Assembly: GCA_964397565.1 (NCBI GenBank)
Contig: CAYNJC010000014.1
Location: 1-64,000 of the forward strand
Length of the DNA: 64,000 nt
Source of the DNA: JAPLST01 sp964397565
Lineage (GTDB): Bacteria; Auribacterota; UBA3054; JAPLST01
Direction: 5' to 3'
Shown here: one piece after another, positions 35,501-43,382 of the stretch
How positions within the stretch are numbered: position 1 is the stretch's first letter
How the letters are laid out: each line of letters starts with the position of its first letter
Made by a program: the position numbers and the translations under genes
The notes under the pieces: generated by a model
What the model saw: the letters and a program-made list of their open reading frames with translations, nothing else
What the model was told of the DNA's origin: nothing
Database searches by the model: none

Positions 35501-36063
35501 GGCGCGGTCATGACTGGTTACCGTTCTATGATGGCAAAGACATAACGCGATATAAAGTGCTTTGGAATGAGAACAACTGGATAAAGTATGGTCCTTGGCT
35601 TGCGGAGTGGCGTAACCCTAAGAAGTTTGAGGGCGAGAAAATACTGATTCGGAAAATTGTCGGTGACCGACTTTTGGCTACCTACATTACTAAGACTTCA
35701 TACTGTAACACACTGCTGTTTGTTCTCAAGATCAGATCAGGTAATTGCTTCAACTATTCATCAATTCTAGGAATAGTTAATTCGCGGCTCATTGGCTGGT
35801 TCATTAGATCTAAGCTCCAAATTAGTGACGAAGACACTTTTCCACAAATTATGGTTGGCGATATACTGTCACTTCCTTTTCCAATTGGATTTAGTGGCGA
35901 ACAAAAGCAACTCCAAACTTTGGTAGGAAAAGTTCTGGTTGCCAAAGAAAGAGATGCTCTTGCCGACACTAGCGCGTTGGAGCGGGAGATAGACCAACAA
36001 GTTTACGCTATCTACGGTCTGACGCCGGAGGAAATAAAAATAGTGGAGGCATCCGCCAAATGA
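32593..36063 (+). CDS. Eco57I-type adenine DNA methylase / restriction-modification protein
   Basis: 1156 residues. It methylates adenine using S-adenosylmethionine: motif I is TLDPAVGSGAFPMGILHKL (D525), motif IV is IGNPPYGIS (NPPY at 770-773), and the helix TGSFYTPREIVDYMVDEAL and IENCIFGVDIQTIAVQIAKMRFF are standard for the Eco57I group. The C-terminal part (about 950-1150) is the target-recognition region. The N-terminal 450 residues resemble those of fused type IIG enzymes, but I see no clear nuclease motif. Two oddities: from about residue 760 the DNA becomes much AT-richer (25 of 60 bases GC in one line against 40 of 60 earlier), and residues about 468-478 (VATDGTDNTDG) are encoded by an inserted dispersed repeat. 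First gene of the island. Confidence 0.88.
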   Translation: MSGIERQQAVLNILQDLHRTKDKGLKELFWSELNYAQENKPLSPRQWPDSIKQALAEDPILFASGGEDGAFHIVYCRLTSADLSRGLERPVVNQLLREHPYALFVFSNKTQSAWHLVNVKFDEQAERRRLFRRITVRQGAGMRTAAERVQLLDLAGIHPELFGITPLVIQQRCDLAFDVEAVTKDFFRELANWYFWALKHVRFPKDAPKEADGHEHISVIRLITRLIFCWFVKEKGLIPDTLFEQRTLAQILTGFAPTKVSAKDSVFYKAILQNLFFATLNTEMDKRGWTKEEHNFMAHSLYRHRELFNDPKTALDLFKEIPFLNGGLFECLDKDLGEHATPRYLRIDGFSRRADCQPVVPDCLFFGAACDVDLSANYGDNKFKCVPVRGLLHIFNRYHFTIEENTPIEQEVALDPELSGKVFENLLAAYNPETGATARKQTGSFYTPREIVDYMVDEALIACLKGKVATDGTDNTDGDKQKNTPACVAEQKLRQLFAYNDEPHQFAAPEVDALIAAIDSLKTLDPAVGSGAFPMGILHKLVHILGKLDPRNQKWKERQIARVRDTMATAEMIEDASARERTVQELEQQITGINDAFEHNELDYGRKLYLIENCIFGVDIQTIAVQIAKMRFFISLIVDQKIDDTQPNRGVRPLPNLETKFVAANTLIGVNRPGQQLLRNIEIDKKESELRRVRERHFNARTPASKAKYRVQDAKLRAEIAALLKGDGWDDTTAKQLAGWDPYDQNTSADFFDPEWMFGISKGLDLTIGNPPYGISFSKAELNKLVGKYRTLVHRAESYLLFVERCLTVLTEKGQLALIIPDTYLNLKFTKELRSLVLEQTEVLGITLLPAKVFESAVVDTTIFRVRRTSSPEQSEFKVQKFRKTDNLVSISENLGEMESLDSSFLGLESFNISADSFDAKIISKMEQSGKRVSDIAEIFYGIKAYQVGKGKPAQTRAVVDEKPFTSETRRGHDWLPFYDGKDITRYKVLWNENNWIKYGPWLAEWRNPKKFEGEKILIRKIVGDRLLATYITKTSYCNTLLFVLKIRSGNCFNYSSILGIVNSRLIGWFIRSKLQISDEDTFPQIMVGDILSLPFPIGFSGEQKQLQTLVGKVLVAKERDALADTSALEREIDQQVYAIYGLTPEEIKIVEASAK
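33998..34026 (+). repeat. In-frame insertion of a dispersed ACGGAT repeat inside the methylase gene
   Basis: CCACGGATGGCACGGATAAC then ACGGATGG: tandem ACGGAT words that keep the reading frame. The same words, reversed, occur in the intergenic mosaic at about 20535-20560. Confidence 0.6.
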
Positions 36064-36124
36064 AAACTGCTGCCATAAATATATGCGTTTGCAATCAGGC
36101 AAAACTCGTCAAGTTGGAGAAGTT

Positions 36125-37051
36125 ATGATTACCTACGTGATCGGTGATTTGTTTCACTCCCCGGCGAAAGTGTTGGTAAACACGGTGAATGTCGTGGGCG
36201 TGATGGGCAAGGGCATCGCCAAGGATTTCAAGACGATCTTCCCGGAGATGTTTCAGGAGTATCAAAACTTGTGTGAGAAGAAGAAGATTGATATCGGCAA
36301 GCTGCATCTCTGGCGCGGCTCGCACAAGTGGGTGTTGAACTTTCCGACGAAGAAGCATTGGCGCTATCCCTCGAAGCCGGAATACATAGAGGCAGGATTG
36401 AAGATGTTCGTGGCCGGATATGGGCGGAATTCGATCAGCTCGATTGCTTTTCCGCAATTGGGTTGCGGGCATGGAGAATTGGATTGGGAACAGCAAGTGC
36501 GTCCACTGATGGAGCGGTATTTGAGCAACCTGCCGGTTGAGGTGTTCATCCATCTTTACAAGAAGGACCCATTTGCACTGGCCGAACACAAGGACATCGA
36601 GGAAACCAAGCGCTGGCTGCGGTCCGACCCGGAAAGCATGGCGTTTTCCGAGGTGTGGGACGATTTGCTCACTGTGTTGAGTAGGCAGCAGGAGTTTTCA
36701 ACGTTGGATTCAGGCAAACGCTTCGTGGTGTGCGCTACGAATACACCGGCGGAAGGATTGATTTTCAAGGACGACGAAGAATTGTTCGTACCACAGGATG
36801 CCTTACTGGACACATGGCAGCATTTGCGGTCGGTCGGATTTCTGACGGTCGAAGGATTGACGCAAGGACTGGATATGCACGCGGACAAGGTGATGGCGCT
36901 GCTGAAAACCTTACCTTACTTGAAACCGACTAAGGTTGCGGCCAAACGGGCAATGCAGGAAGAGAAATTTACCATTGCCATCCAATTCGTTCCGCGCCCG
37001 GCCAAAGAGCATATCACGCTGCAGCATCTACCCGAACTGGTGCCGGCATGA
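36125..37051 (+). CDS. Macrodomain protein, DarG-like ADP-ribosyl-hydrolase antitoxin
   Basis: 308 residues. The first 150 form a macrodomain: MITYVIGDLFHSPAKVLVNT, NVVGVMGKGIAKDFK (ADP-ribose loop) and IAFPQLGCGHGELDW. This is close to the DarG group, which removes ADP-ribose from DNA thymidines and neutralises DarT. The remaining 150 residues (ALAEHKDIEETKRWL...) match the two-part layout of DarG, where the C-terminal part blocks the toxin. ATG 36125 has GGAG five bases upstream. Its stop overlaps the start of the DarT-like gene (ATGA), so the two are coupled. Gene order is antitoxin then toxin. Confidence 0.85.
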   Translation: MITYVIGDLFHSPAKVLVNTVNVVGVMGKGIAKDFKTIFPEMFQEYQNLCEKKKIDIGKLHLWRGSHKWVLNFPTKKHWRYPSKPEYIEAGLKMFVAGYGRNSISSIAFPQLGCGHGELDWEQQVRPLMERYLSNLPVEVFIHLYKKDPFALAEHKDIEETKRWLRSDPESMAFSEVWDDLLTVLSRQQEFSTLDSGKRFVVCATNTPAEGLIFKDDEELFVPQDALLDTWQHLRSVGFLTVEGLTQGLDMHADKVMALLKTLPYLKPTKVAAKRAMQEEKFTIAIQFVPRPAKEHITLQHLPELVPA

Positions 37052-38028
37052 GCGCGCGGAAGCCAGATGCGGCACGGATCGAAGCGCGGCTCGACGAGTT
37101 GAGGAAGGCAGACTGGATTGGGCCGGCCCGGCAGTGGTGGCCGAAATACGTTTTCCGTTTCGACGACATTCAAAACGCGGTGCGAATTCTCCAAGGCGGA
37201 AAGGTATTGTGCCGCGCCAAACGCGGGGATGCGCTGGAAACGGCAAGCCAGGAAGTGCTTGATCACACGGAAGAAACATGGAAGAACCACGTGCGACTCT
37301 ACTTCCGTCCGCGAACTCCCACCCAGTATCAGGTCGAGGGATTTCGCCCGAAGGGTCAGTTGGGTTCGCTGAAGGCGCACATGCCCGTGCCGGTATTTTT
37401 TCTGTTTGATGCGAAAGAAGTTTTGACGCGCGCGAGCACCAAATTCAGCGACGGGAATCTGGCGGCGCATCCGGTGGTGGGACAAAATGCAGATTATTTT
37501 GAGGCCATCCCCTTTGATAAGGTTTACCACGATAGCTGGATGGGCGAGGGCGAGAAGGCCAACATCAAATTCCACCGCCAAGCCGAAGTCGTTGTGCCGG
37601 ACGAATTGGAGTTGGATGCCTTGCAGTTGATCTGGCTCAGGACCGAAGCGGAGTACAAAACCCTGCTGCATCTTATGCCAAAGGCGATGGCGAAGAAATA
37701 CGGGCCGAAGCTTCGCCACGGGAAGAAGCCCAATCTGCATTTTTACAATTGGTCTTTTGTGGAGAGCGCAAGCCTGGAGCAGAATAGAATCTCGTTGGAG
37801 TTCAATGCCAGCACGCGGACGCCCGGCCCGTTCGTGGCTCATCTGGAAGTATGCGATCTCGTTACCGGCGCAAAATACAAGTGGGAGGATCCACAATTCC
37901 ACGCCAAGAGCATGCTCGTCGTCGGCATTCCGCAAATCAAGAAGACGGCTGCATACGACGTGCGCTTCACACTCGACGACGCAGTTGCATATGCCGACCG
38001 GTTCACACCGAAGACGATTTCATTTTAA
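37048..38028 (+). CDS. DarT-like (DUF4433) ADP-ribosyltransferase toxin
   Basis: 326 residues; inferred to ADP-ribosylate thymidine in DNA from NAD. Family landmarks in order: FRFDDIQNAVRILQGGKVLCR (NAD-site start), VRLYFRPRTPTQYQVEGF (the FxPRxPM-like arginine), PVPVFFLFDAKEVL, TKFSDGNLA, and the catalytic glutamate E180 in FHRQAEVVVPDEL. The C-terminal 140 residues extend beyond minimal DarT. It overlaps the macrodomain gene by four bases. Set between a DNA methylase and a PLD-helicase, it looks like a toxin arm of a larger defence locus rather than a solitary toxin-antitoxin pair. Confidence 0.82.
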   Translation: MSARKPDAARIEARLDELRKADWIGPARQWWPKYVFRFDDIQNAVRILQGGKVLCRAKRGDALETASQEVLDHTEETWKNHVRLYFRPRTPTQYQVEGFRPKGQLGSLKAHMPVPVFFLFDAKEVLTRASTKFSDGNLAAHPVVGQNADYFEAIPFDKVYHDSWMGEGEKANIKFHRQAEVVVPDELELDALQLIWLRTEAEYKTLLHLMPKAMAKKYGPKLRHGKKPNLHFYNWSFVESASLEQNRISLEFNASTRTPGPFVAHLEVCDLVTGAKYKWEDPQFHAKSMLVVGIPQIKKTAAYDVRFTLDDAVAYADRFTPKTISF

Positions 38029-38034
38029 CGTTCA

Positions 38035-38457
38035 ATGAGCCCGGCAACCACATCAGAAATGGTTTTGTACCAGACAGAGGACAAGTGGCCACGCATTGCT
38101 GCGCGGCTGGAGAACGAAACGGTCTGGCTGACGCAGGCGCAGATGGCAGAATTGTTTCAAACTTCGGTGCCGAACGTCAGCATGCACATCCGCAACATCT
38201 TCGCGGAGAGCGAATTGTCGGCGGCAGCAACTCTTAAGGAATTCTTAACAGTTCGACAGGAGGGAAGCCGGCAGGTGTCGCGCTCGGTGGAACATTACAA
38301 CCGCAACGTGATCATTGCCGTGGGCTACCGGGTGAAGTCGCACCGGGGCACGCAATTCCGCCAATGGGCCACGCAACGGTTGGCTTGTGACAGCGTTTTG
38401 GGTACAATATTACCCAACGGACAAGATCATGAAAGTAACCTACGACCCGCAGCATAA
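38035..38457 (+). pseudogene. Truncated RhuM-family (virulence-like) protein
   Basis: The first 115 residues match the RhuM N-terminus (LYQTEDKWPRIAARLENETV, WLTQAQMAELFQTS, NVSMHIRNIF, VGYRVKSHRGTQFRQWATQRL). The frame then leaves the family abruptly (ACDSVLGTIL...) and stops; full RhuM proteins are about 330 residues. The deletion joint near 38390 coincides with the GGGTACAAT promoter of the next small gene. Such genes are common passengers of restriction loci. Probably non-functional, although the helix-turn-helix part is intact. Confidence 0.7.
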
Positions 38458-38713
38458 CATCGCCTATCTTCGGTTGCACGAGAAGACGGCGCAGGTGGAT
38501 ACCATCCGGGTCAGTGATGAATTGAATGTGGACATCGCGCCAGACGGAACCGTGTATGGCATCGAATTGCTGAACGCCAATGCGCAACTGACGGCGGAAG
38601 ATGATGGCAATTTGGTGGTGATCAACGAGGCGCTCGGCCAGAGACAGGAATTACCCCTGGCTGTGCATGAGGCACAAGCCGAATACAAAATTTCAAAGAA
38701 GCCTCGAAAGTGA
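38429..38713 (+). CDS. DUF2283-family small protein
   Basis: 94 residues. MKVTYDPQHNIAYLRL, then VSDELNVDIAPDGTVYGIELLNAN, is the DUF2283 (YuzE-like) signature: a small beta-sheet protein often encoded next to DUF4258 toxins or in mobile regions; molecular role unknown. ATG 38429 is chosen because the frame upstream lies within the RhuM remnant. A GGGTACAAT -10-like box at 38400-38408 may give it its own transcript. No DUF4258 partner is seen here. It has a lysine-rich tail (KISKKPRK). Confidence 0.75.
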   Translation: MKVTYDPQHNIAYLRLHEKTAQVDTIRVSDELNVDIAPDGTVYGIELLNANAQLTAEDDGNLVVINEALGQRQELPLAVHEAQAEYKISKKPRK

Positions 38714-38765
38714 ACCGGTGTCCGCCACAGAATAGGGCACGATAGCACCACCGCGGTGAACGAGA

Positions 38766-41700
38766 ATGCCGACCCACGACATCATAGATAATCGCACCGA
38801 GAAGCTGGTTGACCATCTCAACCAGATGCTCGGCACGAGCGCGCGTGCCCGCTTCGCAGTCGGGTACTTGTTCCTCTCCGGTCTGACCAGTGTGGCATCG
38901 CGGCTGTTGAAGATGAAGGAATTGCGGCTGTTGATCGGCAATACGACCAACAAGGAAACCGTCGAAATGCTGGCCGAGGCCTACAAGCGGCTGGACCTGG
39001 CCGCCGAGGAAATCGAGAAGCAGGCGTACCCGAAGCGGACTGAGGCTGGCAAGATGGCCGAAGACACGGCCGGGAATCTCCGCAATGCCGTTGAGTGGAT
39101 GGATCAGACGGACGAGGCGCAGGACTTGATTGCCGGGCTGATCCGCATGATTGAGGAAAAGCGCCTGCACGTGCGCGTCTACACCAAAGGCCGGCTGCAT
39201 GCCAAGGCGTATATCTGCGATTACGGTGAAGTGTTTGACGCCAGCGGCAAAACGATTGACCGGCACGAAGAGGGGATCGCCGTGGTCGGCTCGTCGAACC
39301 TCACCTTGGCCGGACTGACGCACAATACCGAACTGAACGTGGTCGTTCAGGGCAATCAGAATCACGACGAACTTGTGCGCTGGTTTGATGATCTCTGGAA
39401 AGAGGCGCAGGAGTTTGACGAGACGCTGATGACCGAACTCAAGGAATCTTGGGCGGCGGCACAAGTGCGGCCGTATGACATATACATGAAGACGCTCTAC
39501 GCTCTCGTGCGCGACCGACTGGAGAGCGAAGATGACCAGGAATTGCTGTGGGACGACGACATTTTCGGCAAGCTGGCGAGTTTCCAGAAAGTGGCCGTCC
39601 GGCAAGCCATCCAGATGGCGCGGGACTTCGGCGGCGCGTTTGTGGCGGATGTGGTGGGCTTGGGCAAAAGCTACATTGGCGCGGCGATTGTGAAGCACTT
39701 CGAGCGTACCGACCATGCCCGGCCGCTGATCATCTGCCCGGCTGCGCTGGTAGAAATGTGGGAGCGCTACAACGAGGTCTACCAACTCAATGCGCGCGTG
39801 CTCTCGATGGGCTTCCTGCGCGAAGATGACACTGCCGGCGTTGCCAAACTCCTTAACGAAGTCAAATTCAAGGATCGCGATTTCGTGCTGGTGGACGAAA
39901 GCCACAACTTGCGCCATCCCGACACGCAGCGCTACAAAGTGGTGCAGACATTCCTTTCGACCGGGCGGCGTTGCTGTTTTCTCACGGCGACACCTCGCAA
40001 CAAGAGTGCCTGGGATGTGTATCACCAGATCAAGTTGTTTCATCAGGACGACCGGACCGACCTGCCGATTGATCCGCCACACCTGAAAGAGTACTTCAAG
40101 CTGATTGACAAGGGGAAGCGGAAACTGCCTGAATTACTGGCGAATATTCTTGTCCGGCGAACGCGCCAGCACATTCTGCGCTGGTACGGCTATGACGCCG
40201 AAACGCATGAACCGGTTGATCCCAACAATTTTGCGGACTACCTGCACGGCACACGCAAGGCATATGTGCTGGTCGGCGGCAAACACCAATTCTTCCCCAA
40301 GCGCGATCTGGAAACCATTGAATACAGCATCGAAGATACCTACCAAGGTCTGTATCAAGAGTTACGCGGTTATCTGGGCAAAGCCCGCAAAGGCAAACCG
40401 GCAAAGGTTGTCCCGGATGGCGAACTCACCTATGCACGGTACGGCATCTGGCACTATGTCAAACCCGAAAAGCAGAAACAGGAACCGTACACCAGCCTTC
40501 AACGCGTCGGGGCCAGCTTGCGCGGTTTGATGCGCATCTTGCTGTTCAAACGGTTTGAATCGAGTGTGTACGCCTTCCGCGAGACGGTACAACGGCTGCT
40601 GAAGACGCATCAGGCTTTTATCGCCGCGCTGGACGCTGGTTTCGTACCGGCCGGTGAGGACGCGCAGTACATCCTATACGAAAGCGACATCATTGAGGAA
40701 GCCGATCTTGTCGACGCACTCCGCAACGTATCGCAACGCTATCATGTGGCGGATTTTGATGTCAAGACGCTGCGCCAGCACATTGAGCACGACATTGAAT
40801 TGCTGAAGAAGATTCTGAAATTGGTCTTGCCCATTACGCCGGACAAGGACGCCAAGTTGCAGACCCTGAAAAAGCGGCTGGCCGACAAACCATTGAAAGG
40901 CGCGAAACGACTCATCTTCACCCAGTACGCGGACACGGCGAAATATCTGTTTGCCAACCTAAACCCCGATGGCAAGCACGCGGACATTGACGTCATTTTC
41001 AGCGGTGACAAGAGCAAAGAAAGAATTGTCGGTCGCTTTGCGCCGAAAGCCAACCCCGAATATCGTTTTGCCAAGGACGAGACGGAACTCATGATGGTGA
41101 TTGCGACCGATGTACTCGCCGAAGGGTTGAACTTGCAGGATTGCGACAACATCATCAACTACGACCTGCACTGGAACCCTGTCCGCTTAATTCAGCGGTT
41201 TGGGCGCATTGACCGTATCGGCTCTGAGCACGAACGGATTTGCGGCTTCAACTTTCTGCCGGAGACCGGCATCGAAGCCAATCTGAAACTGCATGAGAAG
41301 CTCGAGCGCCGGATTCAGGAAATTCACGACACCATCGGTGAAGATTCCGAGATTCTTGACCGAACCGAGAAGTTGAACCCGGACGCCATGTACGCCATGT
41401 ACGAGACACGCGGCGGCGCCTCGGCGCAGATGGACTTGTGGGGCGGCGCTGACGAGGAGTTCCTCGATCTGAACGAAGCCGAGGAAATCTTGCGCCAGTT
41501 GCGCAAGGACAACCCGGGCGAATATGAGCGGATTGCCAGTATGCGTGACGGCATCAGAACGGCACGGCCATCACTGCAACGCGGCCTGTACGTCTTCTGC
41601 CAAGCGGGACGTTATCAGCAATTGTTTCTGGTCGATGACAAGAACGAGATCGCGTCGCGCGATATTCCGCGGGTCGTCGGCGCGGTCAAATGTGCGCCCG

Positions 41701-42113
41701 ATGCCAAAGCTGCGCCATTGCCGGCGGGTTACAATAAAACCGTCATGACGGTGCAACGGACGTTTGCGGAAGAAGTCCGCCATCGCCAGGCGGAGCGGAA
41801 CTACACGGCGAGTCTGACCCACGGTCAACTGTATGTCCTGAGGGAAATGCGCATCCTGTTTGAAGCCACGCAGGAAGAGGACATCAAGCAAAACATCAAT
41901 GTTCTGGAGAAGGTCTTCCGTGGCGCGCTGACCGGCGCGGTGAAACGGGAACTGAACCAACTGCGGCGCAGCAGCGTCACTGGCGAAAGCCTCTTGAAGA
42001 ACTTGATCCGAATCTATGACCAGCACAATCTGAAAGACGTCGCAGCCCGGCGAAATCTTGAGATGGAAGAACGAGCCGTTCCCCGGATTATCTGCAGCGA
42101 AGCGTTTGTGTGA
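38766..42113 (+). CDS. PLD-nuclease-like SNF2 helicase of the defence island
   Basis: 1115 residues. The N-terminal 230 are a phospholipase-D-type domain: RLHAKAYICDYG and VVGSSNLTLAGLTHN, the HxK...(G/S)xxN half-site used by PLD nucleases. Next is an SNF2/superfamily 2 ATPase: VADVVGLGKSYIGAAIV (Walker A), VLVDESHNLRH (DESH box), CFLTATPRNKS (motif III), RLIFTQYADTAKYL, VIATDVLAEGLNLQDCDN (motif V) and RLIQRFGRIDRIGSE (motif VI). It probably translocates along DNA and may cut it. It is the only clear motor and candidate nuclease in the island and would pair with the methylase as a restriction function. Its last four bases overlap the GTG start of mnmA. Confidence 0.9.
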   Translation: MPTHDIIDNRTEKLVDHLNQMLGTSARARFAVGYLFLSGLTSVASRLLKMKELRLLIGNTTNKETVEMLAEAYKRLDLAAEEIEKQAYPKRTEAGKMAEDTAGNLRNAVEWMDQTDEAQDLIAGLIRMIEEKRLHVRVYTKGRLHAKAYICDYGEVFDASGKTIDRHEEGIAVVGSSNLTLAGLTHNTELNVVVQGNQNHDELVRWFDDLWKEAQEFDETLMTELKESWAAAQVRPYDIYMKTLYALVRDRLESEDDQELLWDDDIFGKLASFQKVAVRQAIQMARDFGGAFVADVVGLGKSYIGAAIVKHFERTDHARPLIICPAALVEMWERYNEVYQLNARVLSMGFLREDDTAGVAKLLNEVKFKDRDFVLVDESHNLRHPDTQRYKVVQTFLSTGRRCCFLTATPRNKSAWDVYHQIKLFHQDDRTDLPIDPPHLKEYFKLIDKGKRKLPELLANILVRRTRQHILRWYGYDAETHEPVDPNNFADYLHGTRKAYVLVGGKHQFFPKRDLETIEYSIEDTYQGLYQELRGYLGKARKGKPAKVVPDGELTYARYGIWHYVKPEKQKQEPYTSLQRVGASLRGLMRILLFKRFESSVYAFRETVQRLLKTHQAFIAALDAGFVPAGEDAQYILYESDIIEEADLVDALRNVSQRYHVADFDVKTLRQHIEHDIELLKKILKLVLPITPDKDAKLQTLKKRLADKPLKGAKRLIFTQYADTAKYLFANLNPDGKHADIDVIFSGDKSKERIVGRFAPKANPEYRFAKDETELMMVIATDVLAEGLNLQDCDNIINYDLHWNPVRLIQRFGRIDRIGSEHERICGFNFLPETGIEANLKLHEKLERRIQEIHDTIGEDSEILDRTEKLNPDAMYAMYETRGGASAQMDLWGGADEEFLDLNEAEEILRQLRKDNPGEYERIASMRDGIRTARPSLQRGLYVFCQAGRYQQLFLVDDKNEIASRDIPRVVGAVKCAPDAKAAPLPAGYNKTVMTVQRTFAEEVRHRQAERNYTASLTHGQLYVLREMRILFEATQEEDIKQNINVLEKVFRGALTGAVKRELNQLRRSSVTGESLLKNLIRIYDQHNLKDVAARRNLEMEERAVPRIICSEAFV

Positions 42114-43219
42114 GTTCGATATTGAGTGCGCAGACGAACAAAACCGTGCTGGTTGGCATGAGCGGCGGGGTCGACTCGACCGTGACCGCGTGCTTGCTGC
42201 GCGCGCAGGGCTATCAGGTCATGGGCGTGACGATGCAAGTGTGGGACGGCTCCGTGCCGCTGCCCGACACCGGCCGCTCGGGCTGCTTCGGCCCGGGCGA
42301 GGTGCGCGAGCTCGAGGCAATCCGCGCGCTGGCCCGACAACTTGGCTTTGAACATGTCACGCTCAATCTCGCCCAGCAATATGCGCGCAGTGTGCTGGAT
42401 TACTTCCGCGCCGAGTATTTGCGCGGCAAGACGCCGAACCCGTGCGTCGTCTGCAATCACACCATGAAATTCGGCGCGCTGCTCGACGCGGCGCGCGCCC
42501 AGGGCATTACCTTTGATTATTTCGCCACCGGGCATTACGCGCGCATCGGTTTTGATGCTGCGCGCGGCCGGTATCTGCTGCGGCGCGGCATTGACCCGAC
42601 CAAAGACCAATCCTATTTTCTGTCGCAATTGACGCAAGAGCAATTGCGCTTGGTGCTGTGCCCGCTGGGCGAGATGACCAAAGCAGCGGTGAAGGCCAAG
42701 GCAATCGAGTTTGGCCTGCCGCAGTTGGCCGCGCGCCCGGAAAGCCAGGATTTTATTGAGAGTGACAATTACGCCGCGCTGTTTGCCGGTCGCGCAATCG
42801 AGCCCGGACCGATATTTGACACGCACGGCGTTGAGCTTGGCCGCCATCGCGGCATTGTCTATTACACGATTGGCCAGCGCAAAGGGCTTGGCATTGGCGG
42901 CGGGACCGGCGAACCGTATTATGTGGTGGCCATTGATGCCTGCCGCAATGCCGTGATTGTCGGGCGGCACGACGAGGTGATGACCTGCGCCTTGGAAGCC
43001 GGCGCGCTGAACTGGATTGCGCTGGCGGCGCCGACTGCGCCGTTTCGCGCGACGGTGCGCATCCGCCAGCAGCACACGCCCGCGCCGGCATTGGTCACGC
43101 CGCTTGATGCGACGCGCGCGCAGATTGTATTCGATGAACCGCAATTGGCGATCACGCCCGGGCAGGCGGTCGTGCTGTATGACGACGCGGTCGTGCTGGC
43201 GGGCGGATTCATCGTGTAA
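42110..43219 (+). CDS. mnmA: tRNA-specific 2-thiouridylase
   Basis: Adds sulfur to uridine 34 of Lys, Glu and Gln tRNAs; 369 residues. The PP-loop VLVGMSGGVDSTVTACLL, RGKTPNPCVVCNHTMKFGALLD (first catalytic cysteine region), FATGHYARI, KDQSYFLSQLTQEQL and YTIGQRKGLGIGGG are all clear. At the second catalytic-cysteine position the sequence is ESQDFIESDNY, where E. coli has a cysteine (GICFIG), so this belongs to the ESQDF variant class. The start is GTG 42110, overlapping the helicase stop; no ATG precedes the PP-loop. A house-keeping gene translationally coupled to a defence island. Confidence 0.93.
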   Translation: MSSILSAQTNKTVLVGMSGGVDSTVTACLLRAQGYQVMGVTMQVWDGSVPLPDTGRSGCFGPGEVRELEAIRALARQLGFEHVTLNLAQQYARSVLDYFRAEYLRGKTPNPCVVCNHTMKFGALLDAARAQGITFDYFATGHYARIGFDAARGRYLLRRGIDPTKDQSYFLSQLTQEQLRLVLCPLGEMTKAAVKAKAIEFGLPQLAARPESQDFIESDNYAALFAGRAIEPGPIFDTHGVELGRHRGIVYYTIGQRKGLGIGGGTGEPYYVVAIDACRNAVIVGRHDEVMTCALEAGALNWIALAAPTAPFRATVRIRQQHTPAPALVTPLDATRAQIVFDEPQLAITPGQAVVLYDDAVVLAGGFIV

Positions 43220-43297
43220 TCAACTCTTGCGCAACGCGACAATTGTCACATTTGTTTGCGGCCAACAGACACGGTGTACACTCACACTAGTTTGTGA

Positions 43298-43354
43298 TAT
43301 ACTAATAATAGAACATTAATGATGGCGCGGCAGGCCTAATAAGGCTGGCCGCGC
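43298..43354 (+). promoter_or_regulatory. Promoter and leader hairpin of the giant secreted protein
   Basis: TATACT at 43298-43303 (no good -35 seen), then an interrupted GC-rich hairpin at 43325-43354 (GCGCGGC...GCCGCGC), ending 29 bases before the ATG. Confidence 0.45.
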
Positions 43355-43382
43355 AGTAATTCACTACTGGACGACACACAAA

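Noticed and set aside
32593..42113. Complete DISARM or BREX system
   Set aside because: The methylase, PLD and SNF2 parts recall those systems, but the DUF1998 helicase/drmB genes of DISARM and the brxC/pglZ genes of BREX are absent.
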